Origin: Burkholderiales bacterium
GTDB taxonomy: Bacteria > Pseudomonadota > Gammaproteobacteria > Burkholderiales > Burkholderiaceae_D
Reading direction: 5' to 3'
Assembly: GCA_028868455.1 (NCBI GenBank)
Contig: JAGWUK010000276.1
Location: 1-5,202 of the forward strand
DNA length: 5,202 nt
Part shown: positions 1-5,202 of the stretch, one piece after another
How positions within the stretch are numbered: position 1 is the first letter of the stretch
How the letters are laid out: each line of letters starts with the position of its first letter
Program-made: the position numbers and the translations under genes
The notes under the pieces: model-generated
Seen by the model: only the letters and a program-made list of their open reading frames with translations
Databases searched by the model: none
What the model was told of the DNA's origin: nothing

Positions 1-262
1 CTGCCGAAACGGAACCACCAGGAGAATTAATATAAAGAGAAATATCCTTATCCGGGTTTTCACTCTCCAAGAAAAGCAACTGAGCGACAATAAGGTTTGC
101 TGCCTGATCATTCACTGGTCCGACGAGAAAAATCACACGCTCTTTAAGTAAGCGAGAGTAGATATCGTATGCACGCTCCCCCCTCCCACTTTGCTCAATG
201 ACCATAGGCACCATGCCCAGCATATTTGTTTCCAGTGCCGAATCGCGAATGATACCTGACAT
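1..262 (-). CDS. clpP: ATP-dependent Clp protease proteolytic subunit ClpP, N-terminal part (runs off left edge)
   Basis: This is the first 87 residues of ClpP, the serine protease that forms a double heptameric chamber in the cytoplasm and degrades proteins unfolded by ClpX or ClpA. The protein starts [20 protein letters not shown]. It continues through the typical core segments around residues 32–50 ([19 protein letters not shown]) and 75–87 ([14 protein letters not shown]). The SPGGS motif at residues 80–84 belongs to the oxyanion-forming region. The catalytic Ser, His and Asp lie downstream and are outside the window, so activity cannot be judged here. The ATG at 260–262 is preceded at seven bases by AGAGG, which fixes the start. 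The gene follows tig by 16 bases on the same strand with no visible promoter or terminator between them, so the two are probably cotranscribed. Family identification is firm. The gene being intact is assumed. Confidence 0.96.
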   Translation of the reverse strand, partial: MSGIIRDSALETNMLGMVPMVIEQSGRGERAYDIYSRLLKERVIFLVGPVNDQAANLIVAQLLFLESENPDKDISLYINSPGGSVSA

Positions 263-266
263 GTGA

Positions 267-274
267 TTTCCTCT
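267..274 (-). promoter_or_regulatory. Ribosome binding site of clpP
   Basis: The minus strand reads AGAGGAAA here, with seven bases between AGAGG and the clpP ATG. It fills most of the 16-base gap between the tig stop codon and clpP. That leaves no room for a separate promoter in the gap and supports one transcript for both genes. Confidence 0.7.
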
Positions 275-278
275 TTTC

Positions 279-1625
279 TTAAGCTTGAGCGTTATTACCC
301 ATCAATTCGTCGAATGGCAAAACCTTGTCCGCAACTTTTGCCTTACCAAGCACATAGTTGACGACATTTTCTTCCAATACAAGAGCTTCAACTTCAGCAA
401 GGCGATTACGATCGCTGAAATAATACTTCACCACCTGTTGCGGATCTTCGTAGCTTTGCGCGAAATCTTCTACCTGCGCCTTAATTTGTTCAGCTGTCGC
501 CTGCAAATTATTCGCTTTCACCAGCTCAGCCAAGATCAATCCCAGACGAACACGTCGCTCAGCTTGCGCATTGAACAATTCTGTCGGAAATGGCACATCT
601 TTTACGCTCATTCCACGCTGCGCCATGTCTTGACGAGTCATTTCCGCCAAGCGCTCACTATCTTGAGCGATTAAAGTCTTTGGCACATCGAACGTCACAA
701 CCTTAACCAAAGCATCCATCACACTTTCTTTGGTTTTTGCCTTAACACGCCCTTTAACTTCACGCTCCAGATTTTCTTTGATATCTGCGCGCATTTTTGC
801 CAAATCACCGTCTGAAACACCTAGCATTTTTGCGAAATCAGCATCAATTTCTGGCAAATGTGCCCACTCCAATTTCTTCAGAGTAATCGTAAATTCCGCC
901 GTTTTACCAGCAACGTCCTTGCCATGATAGTCCGCCGGGAATGCCAATGAAAAGGTTTTGCTCTCGCCAACCTTCAAACCAATAGTAGCAGCCTCGAACT
1001 CTGGCAGCATGCGCCCTTCCCCAAGAACAAATGGGAAATCTTCTGCTTTTCCACCTGCGAACTCTACGCCATCAATCTTACCGACAAAATCCACAGTTGC
1101 ACGATCACCATTTTGCGCAGATTGATCGCTTCCACCATCCCCATGCGCTCCCTGCTCACCCTTCACATGATAGTGAACGCGCTGCTTACGCAGAATATCA
1201 ATTGTTTTATCAATTTCAGCGTCGGTAACATCGGATTTTACTTGCTCTACTTCCGCACCTGACAAGTCACCAACGACGACTTCTGGATAAACTTCAAATG
1301 TCGCATCAAATGCCAAACTGCCGTCTGACACACCTTCTGTTTTTGGCTCAATACTCGGATAACCTGCAACACGCAGATTATTCTCATTCGCAGCCATAGC
1401 AAAAGCCTGCCCAACCTTATCATTCAAGACTTCGGATTCAATTTGGTAGCCGTATTGCGCAGCAACCATTTTCATCGGCACTTTCCCTGGACGGAAGCCC
1501 GGTGCTTTTGCCGTACGAGCACGCACCTTCAAGCGTTTTTCCACTTCCGATTGCACGTCAGCCACCGGGAAAGAAATAGTGAGACGGCGCTCTAATTTAT
1601 CTAAAGTTTCGACTGCAGTTGCCAT
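279..1625 (-). CDS. tig: Trigger factor, ribosome-associated chaperone and peptidyl-prolyl isomerase
   Basis: Trigger factor binds ribosomal protein L23 at the exit tunnel and shields nascent chains in the cytoplasm. This copy is a complete 448-residue protein; E. coli has 432. The ribosome-binding tail domain covers about residues 1–112 and holds the signature GFRPGKVP at 43–50, the same numbering as in E. coli, which supports the chosen ATG. An FKBP-type isomerase domain spans about 174–253 ([34 protein letters not shown]). The remainder, roughly 113–150 and 254–448, is the helical chaperone body, including the conserved YEDP near the C-terminus. A hydrophilic Gly/Ser/Gln-rich stretch at about 155–173 lengthens the linker before the isomerase domain. 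An in-frame ATG 21 codons upstream lies inside the tRNA-Leu gene and is rejected. A weak GGA sits eight bases before the start. Identification is secure. Confidence 0.98.
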   Translation of the reverse strand: MATAVETLDKLERRLTISFPVADVQSEVEKRLKVRARTAKAPGFRPGKVPMKMVAAQYGYQIESEVLNDKVGQAFAMAANENNLRVAGYPSIEPKTEGVSDGSLAFDATFEVYPEVVVGDLSGAEVEQVKSDVTDAEIDKTIDILRKQRVHYHVKGEQGAHGDGGSDQSAQNGDRATVDFVGKIDGVEFAGGKAEDFPFVLGEGRMLPEFEAATIGLKVGESKTFSLAFPADYHGKDVAGKTAEFTITLKKLEWAHLPEIDADFAKMLGVSDGDLAKMRADIKENLEREVKGRVKAKTKESVMDALVKVVTFDVPKTLIAQDSERLAEMTRQDMAQRGMSVKDVPFPTELFNAQAERRVRLGLILAELVKANNLQATAEQIKAQVEDFAQSYEDPQQVVKYYFSDRNRLAEVEALVLEENVVNYVLGKAKVADKVLPFDELMGNNAQA

Positions 1626-1633
1626 GAAAATCG

Positions 1634-1636
1634 TCC
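1634..1636 (-). promoter_or_regulatory. Weak ribosome binding site of tig
   Basis: The only Shine-Dalgarno-like bases in the 28-base gap between tRNA-Leu and tig are GGA (in GGACGA), eight bases before the ATG. The site is poor for a highly expressed chaperone. It nevertheless favours the ATG at 1623–1625 over the upstream one inside the tRNA. Confidence 0.4.
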
Positions 1637-1653
1637 AAATAGTAAAAATTCTG

Positions 1654-1740
1654 TGGTGCGAGGAGGGGGACTCGAACCCCCACACCATTGCTGGCGTCAG
1701 GACCTAAACCTGGTGCGTCTACCAATTTCGCCATCCTCGC
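1654..1740 (-). tRNA. tRNA-Leu, anticodon UAG (CCA encoded)
   Basis: The minus strand folds into a full class II tRNA of 87 bases including an encoded CCA (1654–1656). The acceptor stem is GCGAGGA (1734–1740) paired with TCCTCGC (1658–1664), with A at 1657 as discriminator. The D stem is GCG/CGC, and the D arm contains AAATTGGTAGA, typical of leucine tRNAs. The anticodon loop TTTAGGT (1702–1708) places anticodon TAG at 1704–1706, reading CUA and, with modified U34, other CUN codons. A long variable arm (CGCC/GGTG stem) marks it as a leucine-type tRNA. The T arm is GGGGG–TTCGAGT–CCCCC. The outermost anticodon-stem pair (27–43) appears to be C·A rather than a Watson-Crick pair. The gene lies 28 bases before tig on the same strand, so a joint transcript is likely. 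Confidence 0.97.
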
Positions 1741-1783
1741 GGGATGAGTTACGTCATTTACCATCACATCCAGTGCGACCGGT

Positions 1784-1821
1784 AAAAAAGCAAAGGGCGA
1801 CCCGAAATTCAAGCGTCGCCC
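1784..1821 (-). terminator. Terminator-like hairpin upstream of tRNA-Leu
   Basis: On the minus strand GGGCGAC (1815–1821) pairs perfectly with GTCGCCC (1795–1801) across a 13-base loop. It is followed directly by the T-rich tract TTTGCTTTTTT (1784–1794), the form of an intrinsic terminator. The plus strand lacks a T tract after the hairpin, so it acts on leftward transcripts. It is separate from the efflux-operon terminator about 90 bases upstream, so it must end or attenuate something that starts between them. It lies 43 bases before the tRNA gene. Confidence 0.65.
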
Positions 1822-1841
1822 AGAACCAATGCATGTGGCAT
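1809..1841 (-). CDS. Possible ten-codon leader peptide (MPHALVLGDA)
   Basis: The minus strand has GGAG (1847–1850), a five-base spacer, and ATG at 1839–1841. Ten codons follow, encoding MPHALVLGDA, with a TGA stop at 1809–1811. The stop codon lies in the loop of the terminator hairpin and the last codons (GGC GAC) form its left arm, so a ribosome reaching the stop would cover that arm. This is the geometry expected if translation of a leader relieves termination. The peptide holds two leucine codons (TTG, CTG) but no run of a single amino acid, unlike classic amino-acid attenuators. A reading frame this short can easily arise by chance, so this is a hypothesis only. Confidence 0.2.
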   Translation of the reverse strand: MPHALVLGDA

Positions 1842-1858
1842 TACAACTCCAGCCCGAT

Positions 1859-1887
1859 ATTGTACTGGATTTTTTCCACTATGTACC
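1859..1887 (-). promoter_or_regulatory. Possible sigma70-type promoter upstream of tRNA-Leu
   Basis: The minus strand reads TACAAT at 1859–1864, five of six matches to the consensus -10. With a 17-base spacer the -35 position reads GGTACA (1882–1887), matching only the ACA half of TTGACA. The spacer contains an A-run. Transcription would begin around 1850–1853, almost at the GGAG before the short reading frame. It is the best promoter candidate I find between the efflux operon and tRNA-Leu. No clear promoter is visible in the 43 bases immediately before the tRNA. Confidence 0.35.
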
Positions 1888-1899
1888 GCTTTTTTTAGT

Positions 1900-1945
1900 G
1901 CCAAGAAGAAAACCCTTGCCTGCAAAAAAATGCAGACAAGGGTTT
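1900..1945 (-). terminator. Intrinsic terminator of the efflux operon
   Basis: A 15-base-pair stem is formed by 1931–1945 and 1910–1924 around a six-base loop, only nine bases after the stop codon of the pump gene. The single imperfection is a G·U wobble in the minus-strand RNA but a C·A mismatch in the plus-strand RNA. The minus strand continues into the T-rich TTTTCTTCTT. Both facts show that the hairpin serves leftward transcription. It closes the efflux operon and separates it from the tRNA-Leu–tig–clpP unit. Confidence 0.85.
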
Positions 1946-1954
1946 CCCAAAATA

Positions 1955-4900
1955 CTACACAGGCTTCCTTACTCGGAACCAGGCAGCATACAACGCAGGA
2001 AGGAATAATAGCGTCAATGCGGTCGCAATTATCAGCCCACCCATGATCGCAACTGCCATAGGTCCCCAGAACACTGACCTCGACAAAGGAATCATGGCAA
2101 GCACTGCCGCCGCCGCGGTTAGTATGATTGGACGAAATCTCCGGACTGCTGATTCAACAATGGCATTCCACGGCGCAACCCCTTCTTGAATATCACTTTC
2201 AATCTGATCAATCAAGATGACGGAATTGCGGATAATCATACCAAACAACGCAATTACACCTAGCTGAGCAACAAAACCAAACGGTCTTTGCAATATTAAT
2301 AAAGCCATTGCAGCACCAGCCACTCCCAAGGGACCCGTTAAGAAAACCAAAACGGCGCGCGAAAAACTGTGCAGTTGCAACATCAACAAGGTAAAGATAA
2401 TAAACACGACCAAAGGAACATTCGCTGCAATCGAATCTTGCGCCTTGCCACTATCAGCTGCTGCGCCTGCCAGTTCGATTTTGTAACCTGGTAATAAATT
2501 TGCTTTTATCGCACCCAGTTTAGGCAAAATCTGACTCGAAACCGTTGGCCCTTGAATTCCATCCACAACATCGGACTGCACAGTTACGGCCCATTCTCGA
2601 CCTTCACGCCAGACGACACCAGGCTCCCAGACCAAATTGACCTTGGCAACCTGTGACAACGGCACAGATTTACCACTCGCCGTCGGAATATTTGCATTTC
2701 CCAGTGCATTGATTGTGGAGCGTTCATCAAGCGGTTGACGCACAACTATATCGATCAATTTATTCCCATCCCGGAATTGCCCCACCGTTGTACCAGTCAG
2801 TATAGTATTTGCAGCACGCATGACTGTCTGCGACGAAATCCCAAGCATTCGCAATTTATCCTGATCCAAATCAATACGTACAACTTTGACGGACTCATTC
2901 CAATTGTCATTTACGCCAACCGTATTTGGATTCGCACGCATCACTTCTTTCACACGGTCGGCAATTTCCCTGACCTTATTCACTTCAAGACCTGACACGC
3001 GGAATTGCACAGGGTAAGGAACTGGAGGACCATTCGGCAATAACTTAACTCTGCCGCGCACCTCAGGAAAGTCCGTCTTAAATGCCTCAGTGATTTTAAG
3101 GCGCAAGACCTCCCGGGTTTTTAAATCTTTAGGCAAGACAACAATTTGCGAAACATTTGTTTGCGGAAAAATCTGATCCAGTGGCAAATAAAAGCGTGGA
3201 CTACCTGTCCCGACATAACTCGTCACACTATCGACACCTGCCTGCTTTTGAATAAAGGCTTCAAATTTTTTCGCCTGAGCTTCTGTGGCGGCAAATGAAG
3301 AACCTTCCGGTAGCCACAACTCCACCATCAATTCCAGACGACTCGAATCCGGGAAAAATTGTTGCTCAATAAATTTAAATCCAAAAACACCCAGACCAAA
3401 TACGGCCAGTGTCACGACGATAGTCGTTTTGCGCCATTCCACGCACCAGTTGACCAGCGCACGAAAACGACTGTAGAACGGTGTATCAAATAACTCGTGA
3501 TGTCCTCCCTTTTCTGAATGCGGCTTCACTTTCAATAACAAAAATCCGAGGTACGGCGTAAACAATACCGCTGCAAGCCAGGAAATAATCAATGCCAAGG
3601 CATTAACCGAGAACATAGAAAACGTGTATTCGCCAGCAGCGGACTTAGCCAATCCAATTGGCAAGAAGCCCGCTGCTGTAATTAATGTACCCGTCAACAT
3701 TGGCATCGCTGTTGACGTGTAGGCAAATGTCGCCGCATCAAATCTGGAGAAGCCCTCCTCCATTTTTCGCACCATCATTTCCACGGCAATAATGGCATCA
3801 TCCACCAATAGACCCAGCGCGATAATCAGCGCTCCCAAAGAAATTTTATGCAAATTAATGCCGAAAATTTCCATAAACAAAAAGGTGATCGCCAGCACAA
3901 GTGGAATCGTTAAACCAACGACCAATCCGGGCCACACGTCCAGACGAAATGGTTTTGTATGCAATCCCAATGATAAAAAACTGACTGCCAGAACGATGAC
4001 GACAGCCTCAATCAGCGTATGGACAAATTCTCCAATTGATGTTTTTACCGCATCGGGTTGATTGGTCACCTGCTCCAATTGAATTCCGACCGGGAGCTTA
4101 GCTTTAATTGTCGCAACAGCTTCTTGCAAATGCTTGCCAAGCTCAATGATATTGCCACCCTTCTCCATTGATATTCCAAGACCTACGACCTCTTTTCCAT
4201 TGAAGCGCATTTTGTCTTGCGGAGGATCTTTATATTCCCGCTTGACCGTTGCAAAATCTCCTAAACGAAAAGTTGTCCCATTTGCACGAAGTTGCAGATT
4301 CTCCAGGTCCTTGACAGTCATCAAGGCACCAGTCACTCTGACTTGCAAATTATCTGTCGATGTCGTCAAAACACCGGTTGATTCAATACTGTTCTGAGAG
4401 TTAATTTGCGCAACGACAGCATCAAAGGGAATACCAAGCTGCGAGAATTTTTTCTGCGAAAATTCAATATTGATTTTCTCATCCTGCACGCCAAACAATT
4501 CAACCTTGGAAACAGAAGGAATTCGCAAAAACTGCTGGCGAACAAAGTCAGCGTATTCTTTGACTTCCTCATATTTAAAACCGTCACCAGACAAGGCAAA
4601 AATTGACCCGTAAGTATCGCCAAATTCATCATTGAAAAATGGCCCTAACACACCGGGCGGCAAAGTATTTCTGATATCGCTGATCTTTTTACGTACCTGA
4701 TACCACGACTGACTCGTTTCCTTTGGCGGGGTAGACTCCCGCAACTGCAGAATAATCAAGGTCTCGCCAGGCTTGGAATAGCTTCGAATTTTATCGATAT
4801 ATGGTGTTTCCTGAAGCTTCTTCTCAAGCTTATCAGTCACCTGGTCGGCCATTTGCAGCGCAGTCGCGCCCGGCCAGATTGCCCGAACAACCATCGCCCT

Positions 4901-5047
4901 GAATGTGAATGGCGGATCCTCGTCTTGCCCCAATTTTGTGTAACTAAGTATCCCTCCTAATAACAGCACGACTATCAGGTAACGAATTAACGGAATATGT
5001 TCCAGTGCCCATCTCGACAAATTAAATCCACGGGAGGAATCACTCAT
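1955..5047 (-). CDS. RND-family multidrug efflux permease (AcrB/MexK/TriC-type inner-membrane pump)
   Basis: This complete 1030-residue protein is an inner-membrane RND transporter (ACR_tran family), a proton-driven pump that works as a trimer with a periplasmic fusion protein and an outer membrane channel. The topology is typical: TM1 at about 17–36, a large periplasmic loop 37–340, TM2–TM6 at about 341–504, TM7 at about 540–560, a second large loop 561–874, and TM8–TM12 at about 875–1023. The proton-relay aspartates are visible in TM4 (GLLVDDAIIAVE, Asp416 and Asp417; AcrB Asp407/408). The threonine of TM11 is also present (Thr977 in FRPIILT). The TM10 position equivalent to AcrB Lys940 is arginine (GMIIRNSVILIDQ). 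Segments such as EDPPFTFRAMVVRAIWPG and FNDEFGDTYG point to the MexK/TriC-like branch rather than AcrB itself. The substrate cannot be told from sequence; drugs, biocides or solvents are possible. Its ATG overlaps the stop of the upstream fusion-protein gene, and AGGGAG lies seven bases before it. Confidence 0.96.
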   Translation of the reverse strand: MSDSSRGFNLSRWALEHIPLIRYLIVVLLLGGILSYTKLGQDEDPPFTFRAMVVRAIWPGATALQMADQVTDKLEKKLQETPYIDKIRSYSKPGETLIILQLRESTPPKETSQSWYQVRKKISDIRNTLPPGVLGPFFNDEFGDTYGSIFALSGDGFKYEEVKEYADFVRQQFLRIPSVSKVELFGVQDEKINIEFSQKKFSQLGIPFDAVVAQINSQNSIESTGVLTTSTDNLQVRVTGALMTVKDLENLQLRANGTTFRLGDFATVKREYKDPPQDKMRFNGKEVVGLGISMEKGGNIIELGKHLQEAVATIKAKLPVGIQLEQVTNQPDAVKTSIGEFVHTLIEAVVIVLAVSFLSLGLHTKPFRLDVWPGLVVGLTIPLVLAITFLFMEIFGINLHKISLGALIIALGLLVDDAIIAVEMMVRKMEEGFSRFDAATFAYTSTAMPMLTGTLITAAGFLPIGLAKSAAGEYTFSMFSVNALALIISWLAAVLFTPYLGFLLLKVKPHSEKGGHHELFDTPFYSRFRALVNWCVEWRKTTIVVTLAVFGLGVFGFKFIEQQFFPDSSRLELMVELWLPEGSSFAATEAQAKKFEAFIQKQAGVDSVTSYVGTGSPRFYLPLDQIFPQTNVSQIVVLPKDLKTREVLRLKITEAFKTDFPEVRGRVKLLPNGPPVPYPVQFRVSGLEVNKVREIADRVKEVMRANPNTVGVNDNWNESVKVVRIDLDQDKLRMLGISSQTVMRAANTILTGTTVGQFRDGNKLIDIVVRQPLDERSTINALGNANIPTASGKSVPLSQVAKVNLVWEPGVVWREGREWAVTVQSDVVDGIQGPTVSSQILPKLGAIKANLLPGYKIELAGAAADSGKAQDSIAANVPLVVFIIFTLLMLQLHSFSRAVLVFLTGPLGVAGAAMALLILQRPFGFVAQLGVIALFGMIIRNSVILIDQIESDIQEGVAPWNAIVESAVRRFRPIILTAAAAVLAMIPLSRSVFWGPMAVAIMGGLIIATALTLLFLPALYAAWFRVRKPV

Positions 5048-5202
5048 TTGGTCACTCCCTTGCCAGCAGCGTTAGCCGATTGCGCATTTGTCGCAGCGTC
5101 GTTTTTAACTTGATCTGAAGCAATTTCTGCACCCAGTATGCTTACGCGCTGCCCGACTTTGAGCAAGTTAACACCCGCAGTAACAACGGTCTGACCTGGC
5201 GC
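5044..5202 (-). CDS. Periplasmic membrane fusion (adaptor) protein of the RND pump, C-terminal end (starts beyond right edge)
   Basis: The last 52 codons of an open frame enter from the right edge and end in TGA at 5044–5046. The residues PGQTVVTAGVNLLKVGQRV, followed by SILG, are the usual membrane-proximal C-terminal strand of RND adaptor proteins of the HlyD/AcrA group. A hydrophilic, Ala/Asn-rich tail of about 27 residues follows. These lipid-anchored or membrane-attached periplasmic proteins link the pump to the outer membrane channel. The stop overlaps the pump start as ATGA, which implies translational coupling and a shared operon. The lipoyl and hairpin domains and the signal sequence are outside the window. 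Identification therefore rests on the short C-terminal motif and the position immediately before the pump gene. Confidence 0.85.
   Translation of the reverse strand, partial: APGQTVVTAGVNLLKVGQRVSILGAEIASDQVKNDAATNAQSANAAGKGVTK
5055..5060 (-). promoter_or_regulatory. Ribosome binding site of the RND pump gene
   Basis: The minus strand reads AGGGAG, seven bases before the pump ATG and inside the last codons of the fusion-protein gene. Together with the ATGA overlap it supports both the chosen start and coupled translation of the two subunits. Confidence 0.7.

Larger units (their letters stand above)
1784..1858 (-). ncRNA. Candidate short leader transcript or small RNA
   Basis: A -10-like box at 1859–1864 and an intrinsic terminator ending near 1784 would bracket a minus-strand transcript of about 65–70 bases. 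Besides the terminator hairpin it contains a short AATGC/GCATT stem-loop (1828–1842) and a ten-codon reading frame with a plausible ribosome binding site. It matches no RNA family that I recognise. It may be an attenuated leader of the tRNA-Leu–tig transcription unit, an independent small RNA, or nothing functional. The evidence is spacing and structure only. Confidence 0.3.

Noticed and set aside
285..1228. Several plus-strand reading frames (285–674, 730–927, 1031–1228)
   Set aside because: They lie antisense to the well-supported tig gene and have no recognisable protein features or ribosome binding sites.
1638..1643. TACTAT in the tRNA–tig gap (minus strand) as a -10 box for tig
   Set aside because: It matches only four of six consensus bases and any -35 would fall inside the tRNA T arm. 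Transcription would also start within a few bases of the weak ribosome binding site.
1626..1688. N-terminal extension of 21 residues on trigger factor from an upstream in-frame ATG
   Set aside because: The extension would lie largely inside the tRNA gene. The ATG at 1623–1625 gives the same residue numbering for the GFRxGKxP motif as E. coli.
1597..1812. Minus-strand reading frame of 71 codons overlapping tRNA-Leu and the tig start
   Set aside because: Its middle ([21 protein letters not shown]) is the conceptual translation of the tRNA-Leu gene, a familiar annotation artefact, and it overlaps tig in another frame.
1848..1869. TCCAG/CTGGA inverted repeat flanking the -10 box as an operator
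   Set aside because: Five base pairs with a 12-base spacer is expected by chance in AT-rich intergenic DNA, and no regulator family is suggested by it.
1653..1898. Plus-strand reading frame of 81 codons beginning [10 protein letters not shown]
   Set aside because: It is the antisense translation of the same tRNA and of the two terminator hairpins. There is no ribosome binding site and no family resemblance.
1899..1904. TTGGCA on the minus strand as a -35 box for the TACAAT at 1859–1864
   Set aside because: The spacer would be 34 bases, far too long. No -10-like hexamer of quality sits 16–18 bases after it.
2735..4632. Plus-strand frames opposite the pump gene and a minus-strand frame at 4366–4632
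   Set aside because: All are out-of-frame or antisense shadows of the RND permease, whose full-length frame carries clear family motifs throughout.

Overview
The window looks like chromosomal core sequence from a betaproteobacterium, probably of the order Burkholderiales. The base composition is moderate (mid-40s to high-40s % GC by eye). The basis is the trigger factor and ClpP sequences, the gene order tRNA-Leu(UAG)–tig–clpP, and an RND pump of the type common in that group. Oxalobacteraceae-like or another lower-GC relative is a guess from memory of protein style, not a database result. Every gene I can support lies on the minus strand, so transcription runs from the right edge to the left edge.

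In the direction of transcription: (1) 5202–5044 is the 3' end of a membrane fusion protein gene. Its stop codon overlaps the start of the next gene in an ATGA arrangement. (2) 5047–1955 is a complete 1030-residue inner-membrane RND (AcrB/MexK/TriC-type) efflux permease. (3) 1945–1900 is a strong hairpin that ends this efflux operon. (4) 1864–1784 is a short stretch of unassigned regulatory sequence with a good -10 box, a ten-codon reading frame with a ribosome binding site, and a second terminator-like hairpin. (5) 1740–1654 is tRNA-Leu(UAG), with its CCA end encoded. (6) 1625–279 is trigger factor (tig), starting only 28 bases after the tRNA. (7) 262–1 is the start of clpP, 16 bases after tig, running off the left edge.

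The right half is therefore a tripartite efflux operon, in which the fusion protein and pump meet an outer membrane channel not visible here. The left half is the start of a protein quality-control operon: trigger factor folds nascent chains on the ribosome and ClpP degrades failed proteins. In relatives clpX and lon usually follow.

I see no mobile element, CRISPR array, phage gene or clear novel multi-gene system. The most unusual part is the 214-base gap between the pump and the tRNA. There a tiny open reading frame ends inside the loop of a terminator-like hairpin just upstream of tRNA-Leu and tig. It could be an attenuator leader or a small RNA, but it is a single-sequence observation.
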